Positions 55,088 through 64,000 of a stretch of DNA of 64,000 nt are shown here, one piece after another. This DNA is from Perognathus longimembris pacificus (Eukaryota; Chordata; Mammalia; Rodentia; Heteromyidae): assembly GCF_023159225.1 (NCBI RefSeq), contig NC_063162.1, positions 86,705,438 to 86,769,437 on the forward strand. The letters run 5' to 3'. Every line of letters begins with the position of its first letter. Position 1 is the stretch's first letter. A program made the translations under genes and the position numbers. Below the pieces are notes generated by a model that saw only the letters and a program-made list of their open reading frames with translations, was not told the DNA's origin and ran no database searches.

Positions 55088-55314
55088 TTGAGTTCAAGCT
55101 GGGTTCAGGCTAGAGCACTGTCCCTGAGCCTCTTTGTGCTCAAAGCTAGCACTCTACCACTTGAGCCATAGCACCACTTCCAGCCTTTTCTGAGTGGTTT
55201 GTTGGAGATAAGAGTCTCACAAACTTTTCTGCCTGGGCTGGCTTCAAACCATTTCCCTCAGATCTCAGCCTCCTGAGTAGCTAGGGTTACAGGTGTGAGC
55301 CACCAGTGCCCATC
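55088..55314 (-). mobile_element. B1-Geo SINE, minus strand
   Basis: gctagcactctaccacttga, ttgttggagataagagtctc and gggttacaggtgtgagccac; complete. Confidence 0.9.
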
Positions 55315-56016
55315 TAAGGGCTCACTCTTGATGGCCAGGTTCCCTTCCATTAAGCCTCATTTTCTAAAGAGTCCACTCCCCTCCCCATCAGTGGTGCCAC
55401 AGACCAGGGACCAATTCTTTCAAATAGGGACCTTTGAAGGACATCCTAGATCCAATTGATAGCAAATCCTTATTTTCTTTTACCTATTTCTTTGGTATCA
55501 AATAAGATGGTGCAAGGAAAGGGCTCAGCATGGAACTTGGACCCATAGGCACATAGTATAGGCATTATAACCCATGGCTCATTTTCCTCTTTCTACATCT
55601 CCTTTGGGTATTAAGGAAAAGAGGAAGTTTCTGACCATGTCCTGTTCCAAACATTAGCATTCTTGTTTTAATTCCATGTTGTTGATTGATCTTCTGAGTC
55701 ACATCGATCCTTGTTCATGTGCATCAAGCAGGCTGGACATTCCCTCCCCCCACACGACCAATTATTAACGAATAAAAGCAAATGTCTTGGTCAATTCATG
55801 CTGCTCAAACATATGGCTGTGAATGTGAGTTGAGACTGTGGACCTACATTGCTTCCTGGTTTCTTTAGGCCTTTTGAGGGCTGAGGCAGCAGTTTCCATT
55901 TCTTCCAAAGTATGCCCAGAGAAATGACCTCAGAACCAGGCTCAAGGATCCTCTTCTATCACCCCAGCAAGACCCTCTCAGGGGTCGCATACCCTTCTTA
56001 GAGATGTCTCTGGTTT
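55315..56016. other. Unassigned stretch
   Basis: No repeat or exon recognised. Confidence 0.35.
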
Positions 56017-56123
56017 GCTAATACATGCTTTTCACACCAGCACTCCAGAGGAGGAGGCTAAGAAAAAAAGATCACAGTTGGAAGCAGACTAGATAATATC
56101 TGAAAACTCTATCTCAAGAAACC
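56017..56123 (+). mobile_element. B1-like SINE relic, plus strand
   Basis: caccagcactccagaggagg, agatcacagttggaagcag and ctctatctcaagaaacc follow B1 order. Monomeric and very diverged. Confidence 0.6.
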
Positions 56124-56391
56124 ATTTTGTTTTCTAAAAAAACAATGCTTCTTTAAGTATTGTGTTGCAAAATAAGAAAGTGAGGCTAATGAGATGTGGT
56201 TTTCATAAAGGTTTCTAACAGGAAGGCCTAGCCTTTATGCCAAAGTTGGTTTAGCTCTTTTTGGGTACTAGAATACATTTTTTGGTGTCACATGGTGGAG
56301 AGACATGGCAAAAAAGAAAGCAGGAAGAAAATTCACACTATTTCTCCTACCAATCACTTGCCTTTAAAAACATTATTTTACTCATGAAATA

Positions 56392-56394
56392 TAA

Positions 56395-56438
<44 letters not shown>
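56392..56438. repeat. (TA)n microsatellite
   Basis: TATATA with CA/TG interruptions; palindromic. Confidence 0.92.
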
Positions 56439-57380
56439 GGCTAGAAACTATGAATATAGACCACCCTGGCTGTTTGAGAAAGAAAATAATTTCCAGATTA
56501 GCAGTTACCTGACCTGACTGCAGACCCTGGCTTTGACTGAATAAATGATTTCATGTCTCAGATATGGCCAAGTGGAAGTGGTGTGAGCCACCTCTTGAGT
56601 TTATGGGATCCCTAAGACACCCAGAACGTGCCAGCGAGCATGGGCTGCCCCAGTCCACCATGAGCAGAGACCCTCCCCTTGTGCAGACTGGGCTGAGAAT
56701 CTTTGCTGATGGCACCGATTCAGTATATCCAAAGTACCGTGTTAAATTTTCACACAAATCCTTCCATGAGACTCCACATCATGGTGCCATTTGGAGAGGG
56801 TGCAGGAAGTTAGGATAACATCACTTCATTCCTCATTATATAGAGTATGTGCCAAATGTCACTGGCCATGATATCACAAGTCTGATCATATATCCCACAT
56901 TACATGGTCTTCCCTATTCCTAGTGTTTGCTAAGACCACTTGAGGGTTTCTATAACTCCATCAGTGCAGCTGCAAAACTTCTCCATGGTGTCCTAATGAT
57001 ACTTCCAGATCAGCCTTCAGACAGCTGGCCTTCAAGACAACCCAGGGCCAGCCCACTGCTCCACGTTTCCCTGATGGCCTTAGTCTACTCCCTCCTTTCT
57101 TCTCCCATCAGGCTTTGTGATTCATTTCTGCTGCTCACTACAAGAATGCCTACATGCTCACATCCTTTCTCCTCCAGGGTTCAATTCCCTTACAGTTCTT
57201 CTAGAAACTCTGAGATCCTTGGATGTGAATTGTCTTTCCTTCCTACTCTCTTATTGAACATTGTCCCTCCACAAGCCAAGGTATTCATCTTTTTCCTGCC
57301 ACTTCCTCCTGGAGGTAAGCCTCCAGCTCCTGTGAGCCCCAGGATGCCAGAACACTAGAACATATTCATTTATTTTCCTC
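56439..57380. other. About 0.9 kb unassigned
   Basis: A 143-codon plus-strand frame (56927-57358) has no domain. Frames on the two strands overlap at 56551-56818. No exon called. Confidence 0.4.
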
Positions 57381-57510
57381 TCTGGAGAGAATAAGGGGAT
57401 GGGTGACTTGTTCAAAAAGAAATGTACTCATTAGCTGACTGAGGTAACTGTAACCCCACTGTACATCACCTTTAGGATAACAATAACCATGACATATTTA
57501 TTAAAAATAA
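57381..57510 (+). mobile_element. L1 3' tip, plus strand
   Basis: gtgacttgttcaaaaagaaa, tgtactcattagctgactga and tgtacatcacctttaggata: same tip as the 18.8 kb copy. Short 5'-truncated insertion. Confidence 0.75.
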
Positions 57511-57889
57511 CCTCACTCAAATATTGACACAATATGCAGAACATATCAAATTTAGTCAACATAAAAGAAACAAAATCATGTCAAAGTCTCACTAAGGTGT
57601 AAATGACAGACAGTCATACTTATTTAGAATAAGAAAGAACTTTGGCTCCAGAATCCACAGAAAGCAAGGTGACTTTGGAGGCTTCCTTGAAAACCAGATA
57701 GAACGAACAGCCTACACAATGTTCAAGTAGGTAAAGTCCCAAGAAACCCCAGAAAGTCCCCCACCAATCTCTCTGAACAAACTCACTGGCTGATTTCACC
57801 GAATGTTAGCCTCACTTAACCAGCCATCATTTCCTCTTTTAAAAAAATGTGAGGGGAAGAGTTAAGGGTGAGCAGGGGAAAAAAAGGTT

Positions 57890-58220
57890 TTGAATTAAAA
57901 TCTTAGCTTTTCTTTGAACATCCAAATGATTAAATGAGATCCAGACGAAAGCAGGCAATTTCCAAAAACTGAAACCCAGCCGGGGGTGTCTGCATTCGCT
58001 CATGCTTCCACTGGTAACCCTGTGGTAAAGTAAAGTAATGATTGATTGGAAGAGAATTATGGCTATTATAAACTGTAATCAGTGGTGGATGAGAATAATT
58101 ACGCAGAGAGAGGGGAAAAGCTAAAACATGGCCGAGCTGGGCTCTGATGGATGGGGGAGTCATTTCCTGGATGTTAATGACTGATTTTTCAACAGTCAGC
58201 ATGCAGGCTTTAATCCCAAA
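57890..58220. promoter_or_regulatory. Candidate conserved non-coding element with PBX/HOX-like site (inference)
   Basis: Repeat-free block with tgattgattgg (58039-58049), a PBX/HOX composite-like site, plus agagaattatggctattata, gagaataattacgcagagag and gttaatgactgatttttcaa. Several CpGs retained (ccagacgaaag, gccgggggtg, cattcgctc, ggccgagc). Enhancer-like; untested. Confidence 0.37.
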
Positions 58221-58459
58221 GGGGAGAAGGAGAAAGGCCTGGCCACATTATTACAAATGCTGCCCATCTCATCTTACCCACTTTCATGTGGGTATAACTG
58301 ATGCCTGTCCCTCTGTCTATCCTGGATTGTTCCTCTGGCAAACGCACCTTTTTGGGATGGGGTAGGACCTGCCTTTTAACTCAACACAAAGAGTCATGCC
58401 AGAGAAAATGACCCTGCCGCATGTGGAGGCTGGGGGGTCATCGCGTCTTTGATTATGAG

Positions 58460-58565
58460 AACCAGAAGGGCCTTGGAAATCGTCTGTCTGTTTGCTTTAT
58501 AGAAGAGGCCAGAGAGGGGAAATGGCTTGTTTGTCCCAGTCACAGGCAGATGGATTTTAGACATT
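58460..58565 (-). mobile_element. MIR/MIR3-type relic, minus strand
   Basis: accagaagggccttggaaat, cagagaggggaaatggcttg and agtcacaggcagatgg follow the complement of a MIR-class element. Confidence 0.6.
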
Positions 58566-58819
58566 AAGGGAAATTGCCCCTCAGGAGCAAAGCAAGACTG
58601 GCCTGGTAAAGTGGAAAGATGGGGTGGCCAGGGGAGGCAGGTCTGCTGAACCCAGTGAAGATGGGTATCTGCTTAGTGTCTTGCCACGAGAAACAAGGGC
58701 TGGGGTTCAAGATTCTCTCTGTACATACTGCCATTGGTGCTGCTGTACATGTCAGAAGGAGCTTAGGCCGTGGAAGAAGCTGTTTTAGTTTTCAGACCAA
58801 TACTGAACTTTCTGAACAG

Positions 58820-58820
58820 T

Positions 58821-58863
<43 letters not shown>

Positions 58864-58970
58864 ACAGAGACAAAGAGAGGCAGAGACAGAGAGACAGAGA
58901 GATAGAGACACAAAGGCACAGAAAGACAGATAGATACACATACCATGAGAGAGAGAGACAGAGAGATGAC
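58820..58970. repeat. (CA)n followed by (CAGA)n/(GA)n compound microsatellite
   Basis: CA units 58820-58860, then GACAGA/GAGA-type units with interruptions to about 58970. Confidence 0.93.
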
Positions 58971-59584
58971 TCAATTTATATTATCATTTGCAGCCATAAA
59001 ATAAGATAGCTGATGGAAAGAGATTAGAAATCATAAAACTGTAAGACAGGACGGATTTGTGGATGACAGACAACTCCTTCAGGGCTCCTATGACTTTGAA
59101 TAGCCTTTTGGATACTTCATACAGCTTGGGCTTTCCTTTGGTTTTCATACAGAGACTCTAAGGAGAGAGCATGCACCATGATGCTGGGCCTATGACATAT
59201 TCCAGCTCCCAACCCCTGCCCCCACCACCACTTGAGGCCAAGCCCCATCAGGAGGAAAGGAAGGATCATCTTCTAAGCAAACCCCTCTGCCTTCGAAGCT
59301 AAATCATGTGGACACATAAGACAGGAATGTCCAGATGCGCTTTGTCCGGTCCTAATTCAATTTGTGCTCTTTTGGGGGGAACTAAAACGTTCCAGGAAAA
59401 AAATTGTTTTGACCCCCCCAAGCTGTTTGGACTCTGTTTAAGGAAAACAGACATTTTAATCAAGATAAGATCCAAACATTCCTGGGTTTTTGTTGATAAT
59501 ATTCCATTCAGTAGTGTTATGTATCTCAGCTTTCTGTCCTGTTAATTCCTTTCCAGGTACATTTTAGCAATGTTGTTTTGGGTG
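58971..59584. other. Unassigned stretch
   Basis: No repeat or exon recognised. Confidence 0.35.
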
Positions 59585-59812
59585 GGTTTTTATTGTTGTT
59601 GTTGCTGTTTTTGCTTTGTTTTTAAACTTAGGGCCTCAAACTTGGTAAACAAACACTGTAACATGGAGATATGTACCGTTCCTTTTTTGCTTTAGGTTAT
59701 ATATTTTTCAGAAAGATCTCAAATATTTGCCTGACCTAGCCTTAGACCTTGAGTTGTCTTCCTCCATTTCCCATGTAGATGGGATTACAGGTGTAGGCCA
59801 CCATGTCTGTTC
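59585..59812 (-). mobile_element. B1-dID-type SINE, minus strand, diverged
   Basis: T-rich tail, a degraded dID half (aaacttagggcctcaaactt) and the B1 half complement (gatgggattacaggtgtagg-ccacca). Confidence 0.55.
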
Positions 59813-60167
59813 TGAGCAGATGATTTTTGTTTCTTCCCCTTTTCCAGATATATCACCTGACTTTGCTGTAGGGAATTGGGTCTCCTCCGGCCTTGGGCTC
59901 TTGACATAGCTGCCAACTCCAGAGCAGCCTCCCTCGCACCAGTGATCCAGGATGCACATTCTCTTGGCCGACCAGTGACAGCCTTCTGTCCCTAAGCCAG
60001 GAAAACTGGCCTTGAAATGCTATGACTTCTGTGAGGACAAATCATTGCCTCTCTTGACATTTTCTCTATGGATGCTGAGAGATAGTGTGTATGCCTCTTT
60101 AATTTGAAATAATGGCTGTTTGGTTGTGCTTTTAGAGCTGTCTGCCCTATGTTGTTAGCTGGAAGTG
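59813..60167. other. Unassigned stretch
   Basis: No repeat or exon recognised. Confidence 0.35.
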
Positions 60168-60335
60168 GAGGTACATAGAGAGAGGGGAGAGAGAGAAGAG
60201 AGAAGGGGGGAAAAAGAGGGAGGAGGGAGGAAAGGAGGAGAAGAGAAAAGGGAGAAGGAGGGAAAAGAGGAAGGGGGAAAGGAAGGAGGAGAGGAGAGGA
60301 AGAAAGGGTAGAGAGACAGACAGACAGGCAGAAAA
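60168..60335. repeat. Purine-rich (GA/GGA) low-complexity tract
   Basis: Nearly all A/G over about 165 bases, ending in a short GACA run. Confidence 0.92.
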
Positions 60336-61381
60336 ATTTATGCTGTTTCCCTGGTTCAAGGAGAATTTTACTTTATTACCCATAACCACGGGCTTTCTAG
60401 TCATGGAGACCAATGGATTCCTTCCTTTACTGTAAACAAGACTGATTTGGGTTACTATTACCTAAAATCTAAAGAATTTTGATGAAGACAGGCTTTTCAT
60501 TGAACCTGCACTGAATTCCTTTATGTTTTGTCCAGAGAGTGTAGTATATATTTTTAAATAGTTAACCATGAAATATAACAGATATCTGAGCCACAGAGGG
60601 CTGCAGTACCACTAGAGCAGGACGGGAACCTGCCTTTTGATTATAACTTGAATCATCACCCCTACTACACATCTTGCTGTCATCAGTGGTTGGACCTTAG
60701 GTTTTGAAAGAACAGATGAATGTTGGGCTGAAAGTCTTCCTGATGTTTCCAACCCCCAACTAGTAGACTTTATAGTGTGGGTGAGTTGTTTGAATGATTC
60801 TTTAAACATGTCCACATGTAACCGCCTACCTTATCCTACACAGGTAAGAGGTCTCATGCAGATTAAGGAAGAACAGTGTCTTCTCTCAGTACCAACAGTC
60901 AGATCAAATTATAAAACCTCCAGAAAGATGCAGAAGGTCCAAAGGAAATGTAGATACCTGGACCTGGCCAAGCAGATCTCAGAGACGTTTCATATATGTA
61001 AGGCCTTAGATTTGTTCTCCAACTCTGACAAAAAAGAAATATATTTTAAGGAATTCTGGCATCTGATTAAGCCATTGCTTACCATTCAACTTTTTCTCTC
61101 TGGCTCAGCCTTCTATGCCTCAGAGCATGAAGTTATATTGCAAAGCTGTCCTACATTCCTTGTTCACTCTGACTTGCTCTGCACAATACAGGAAACAAGC
61201 TGACAATGTAACAGATGCCAGTCCTGAGGATTCACAAATGTGGAACACAAGGGCCTGAGTCTCTCTGGGATATCTAAAGACTCTTCTCCCTTGGGGAAAT
61301 CCTTGAGGGAGAGCCCAGAGTACCAGGGACCTGTGTGAAGCAGTTCCACCATTAACTGTCATCCAGCACAGCACACAGGAA
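60336..61381. other. About 1 kb unassigned
   Basis: A 142-codon plus-strand frame (60775-61203) has no domain that I recognise. No exon called. Confidence 0.4.
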
Positions 61382-61490
61382 ATCGCTTGGTTCCAGAGTC
61401 AAGGAGTTGAGCCTGGATTCCCACTGCCCCTAAGAGAAACCCTCCTTCCAACCTTGCTCCATGTCTGTCAAGCTCAGTTTCTCATCTAGG
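61382..61490 (+). mobile_element. MIR-like relic, plus strand
   Basis: ggttccagagtcaaggagtt, gcctggattcccactgcccc and gctcagtttctcatctagga follow MIR order weakly. Confidence 0.5.
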
Positions 61491-62060
61491 AGGAGGAAGA
61501 GGAGGAGACAGAAGCTTCCCCAGGCAGAAATATCAAGGCAGATCACTGTCACTACAGCAGCATGCAACTTCTTCTCCAAGCAGGGCCTTCTCTACCTTAT
61601 CTGTCAGATGTCCATCACTGCAAAGAGGAAATGTAGTATTTTGCAGCCTTCAACACCAGAAAATTAAAACAAAACCATATGACAGCTAGAGAATATCTCA
61701 TTGTCTAATTTGTTGGTGACCTGCTGGGTGTGACATATTTTTGTGGCTTTGTAGTGGGTCTTTGAAATGAACCATGACTGATACCTATGTACATTTATGC
61801 AGGTATAGGCACATATGGACATATGCACTTATACACATTTAATCATGTAGGTGCATGGAGTATGAATATATACATAAGCACACACAACAAGTCTTGTTCA
61901 AAACTGTGGCTTTCCAAAGGGAGAAAAAAAAAGATAATTTAGTCACCTTTTCTGTTGGGAAAAGGAAGAATACCTAGGGTATCAGAAGAAGCTAATATTC
62001 ATAAAGAGGAAAAATCTCATGGATAATTCTACTAAACAGAGAAAAATGACCTGCTTCATC
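61491..62060. other. Unassigned stretch
   Basis: No repeat or exon recognised; a degenerate CACATA-rich patch at 61780-61890. Confidence 0.35.
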
Positions 62061-62168
62061 TGTCTCCATACTTTTTTTTTCTCTTTCTTGGTTTTTTTTT
62101 CTTTCAAATTTTTATTATCAAACTGATGTACAGAGAGGTTACAGTTTCATACGTGTCTCCATACTTTT
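62061..62168 (-). mobile_element. Ultra-short L1 3' tip insertion with perfect target-site duplication
   Basis: A 78-base insert (62076-62153) between identical tgtctccatactttt copies (62061-62075 and 62154-62168). It has a T-rich stretch (the A tail in complement) and only about 45 bases of L1 3' tip (ttattatcaaactgatgtac; gttacagtttcatacg). It matches the left-arm tip at 52.1 kb almost base for base. Confidence 0.88.
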
Positions 62169-62175
62169 CCATGTG

Positions 62176-62411
62176 TACTTGATGGGTTGTTTGTTTGTTT
62201 GTTTTTGGCCATCCTGGAGCTTGCACTCAGGGCCTGAGCACTGTCCCTGGCTTCTTTTTGCTCAAGGCTAGCACTCTGCCACTTGAGCCACAGCACCACT
62301 TCTGGCCATTTTCTGTATATGTGGTGCTGGGGAATTGAACCCAGGACCTCATGTATACAAGGCAAGCACTCTTGCCACTAGGCCATATCTCCAGCCCCTA
62401 CTTGATGGGTT
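62176..62411 (-). mobile_element. Young IDL-Geo SINE, minus strand, with perfect target-site duplication
   Basis: Body and tail 62189-62398, flanked by tacttgatgggtt (62176-62188 and 62399-62411). T/G-rich (gttt)n tail at left; complement of Geo and ID halves complete (accacttctggccattttct; ccactaggccatatctccag). Confidence 0.93.
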
Positions 62412-63786
62412 TTACCATGTGCACAGCCCATACCTGGTGTTATAATTCTGTACATGGTTGTTGGACGACCGCCAATCTGACTCCACAGGAGGCATTTCCC
62501 TTATGTTTGTCACACAAATTTCAAGCCTACCTTATGAATTTAGAGGGGTGTCTAGTAAAAAAGACGGTGTGATGTCTGTATGGTCCAGGCCCCAAAAGTA
62601 AAGATGGGACCTCACTTCCACACCCTTTTGCTTTGAGATTGTGGGCAAATTTGTTCGAGGAATGAGAGATCTGAGGAAGCATTGCTTATGGCACATTCCC
62701 CCATTCCCAAGATCCCCATTAACCATTCCTAACACTTTCCCTTGAATGGCAGAGTGCAGGTTCTATCGCTTGCTGTGATCCATAGAAGGCATCTCACTTA
62801 GCCCTGGACAAGTGCAGCAACCCTTCCTTAGCGTGAAGGTGGGCAGTCCTGGCTCTGGATTGAGACTGGACCATTTCCCTGCAGGTACAGACCTTTGGGG
62901 GTGTGTTTAAGAAAGGCCTGCATATTTGGAACCCAAGTTTCCCTCCAGCATCCCGATGGCATTTGCATTCTCAATAGCTGAAGAAGAAGCTTACAGCTAT
63001 TTGCATAAGTAATAGTTTTGTGCATGGTGTGGGCATTGGTCAGAGAGAATGGGGAATGAGCTGCCTGGGGCAAAAACCTCCCTAAATGACAGAGTAAGCA
63101 ACAGACCCTAACAATGAACCATAACTCCAGGCCGAGGCACCCCATGCTTATCATCCCATACCCCAACTGCTCTCCAGCCTTTACCAAATCTGCTGCCAAT
63201 AGTCAGAATCAGAGGCACAGACTTCAGAAAAGAAGGGGTGATGGGAAGGAATTACAGGAGAGAGCCCAAACATTGTAGAGAAGTTGGTTAAGGAAAGATT
63301 TAGGCACAAAGACATTTTTATATATTTTTTTAAAGTACCAATAAAATCCTTCTCATAAAAATGACAGGAAACCAATTTGCGATAACAGAAACATGTACAG
63401 AGCATCACCAAAGATACTTGAGGCCAACTGAATACCAGTGAAAAAAGAAGAGAGAGGTAAGACGCTGATTTGGCCAGTGTTGGCCCAAGTTACCTCATGG
63501 CTGGCCTCACTCAGGGGCCTTCCTGGCAGAGGCCTTGTAGGCTGAGCTGGAGACAAACACAGCCCTGTAAGATCTGCCATGTGAAATGTGGCATTTGTGA
63601 GACCTTCCACTCTCAGGTCCCAGCAGGTGCCCACAGCCAATGAGAGGACCTCTAGGAACTGAAGCACGCCACTCTTTGGAGATTGCTCAGGCCTATGGTT
63701 ATAGTTAATTAGGCCCTCTATCTGTCTTGAAGTACAAAGTAATAGGACACTTCTCTACTTTAAACTAGAAAATATCTTTTAAAAGC
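62412..63786. other. About 1.4 kb unassigned
   Basis: Minus-strand frames of 123 (62828-63199) and 104 codons (63353-63667) have no domain. No SINE or exon recognised. Confidence 0.4.
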
Positions 63787-63949
63787 ATCCTTTGGGAGCT
63801 GGGAATATGGCTTAGTGGTAGAGTGCTTGCCTTGTATGCATGAAGCCCTGGGTTCAATTCCTCAGCACCACATATATAGAAAAAGCTAGAAGTGGCACTA
63901 TGGCTCAAGTGGTAGAGTGCTAGCCTTCAGAAAAAAAAAAATCCTTTGG
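63787..63949 (+). mobile_element. IDL-Geo SINE, 3' shortened, with target-site duplication
   Basis: ID half from gagctgggaatatggcttag, B box ggttcaattcc and Geo A-box part (gctcaagtggtagagtgcta), then directly an A tail. The rest of Geo is absent. Flanked by atcctttgg at 63787-63795 and 63941-63949. Confidence 0.9.
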
Positions 63950-64000
63950 TGGCTTGGAAAGATGGCGCCGAGACAATAGGGAGGCACCCCGACTCGCACC
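63950..64000 (+). mobile_element. Possible 5' end of an L1 (5' UTR start), running off the window
   Basis: Directly after the IDL-Geo's target duplication comes ggcttggaaagatggcgcc, then gagacaatagggaggcac. The aagatggcgcc block fits a YY1 site such as stands at the start of many mammalian L1 5' UTRs. The 50 bases hold four CpGs, far above the local rate. Only the start is visible, so it could also be a promoter or first exon of a gene. Confidence 0.45.

Noticed and set aside
56927..57358. 143-codon plus-strand frame
   Set aside because: No domain or conserved motif; composition is ordinary for random sequence.

Overview
The window reads as non-coding nuclear DNA from a rodent of the superfamily Geomyoidea (pocket mice, kangaroo rats, pocket gophers). 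The evidence is the interspersed repeats. There are about eleven copies or part-copies of the IDL-Geo SINE (a tRNA-Ala/ID-like left half joined to a 'Geo' right half), a SINE that published work restricts to that superfamily. About two dozen copies of a second SINE have a 7SL/B1-like left half and the same Geo-type right half. A few older B1-dID SINEs, MIR relics and a distinctive L1 3' UTR lineage are also present. The genus cannot be fixed from the sequence alone. No protein-coding exon, rRNA, functional tRNA gene or CRISPR array can be supported. The open reading frames are short, lack recognisable domains and mostly fall in repeats or microsatellites.

Layout. 1-9.3 kb: purine tract, IDL-Geo and MIR copies, a small reverse-oriented retrocopy of an mRNA 3' end (2651-2893), several SINEs, a possible conserved element (5.64-6.3 kb) and a 0.5 kb polypyrimidine tract. 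9.3-20 kb: SINEs, an ancient L1M-type 3' end (15.7-16.2 kb) and a younger L1 3' end (17.7-18.8 kb) with a second, internally deleted L1 nested in it. 20-29 kb: Tigger-like DNA transposon relic, L1 ends nested inside SINEs (23.6-24.0 and 24.5-25.3 kb) and a possible solo LTR. 29-40 kb: mostly unassigned sequence, B1-dID copies, a second Tigger-like relic and a 264 bp GGA tract. 40-47 kb: a same-strand group of CTCF-like motifs (40.70, 42.73 and 42.78 kb) and the best candidate conserved non-coding elements. 47-54 kb: an ancient antisense L1 interrupted by an unclassified 0.2 kb unit whose paralogue lies 1.4 kb away, a separated 44-base direct repeat, and two oppositely oriented L1 3' ends inside a single target-site duplication. 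54-64 kb: nested SINEs, microsatellites, a PBX/HOX-like candidate element, a 78 bp L1 insertion beside a young IDL-Geo, and at the last 50 bases a CpG-rich, YY1-like segment that may be the 5' end of an L1 continuing out of the window.

There is no gene set acting together here. The content is the activity of L1 machinery (L1 ends, SINEs and an mRNA retrocopy with matching target-site duplications) on an intergenic or intronic background that may carry some regulatory elements. Conservation and CTCF calls are inference from base composition and motifs and were not tested against alignments or binding data.
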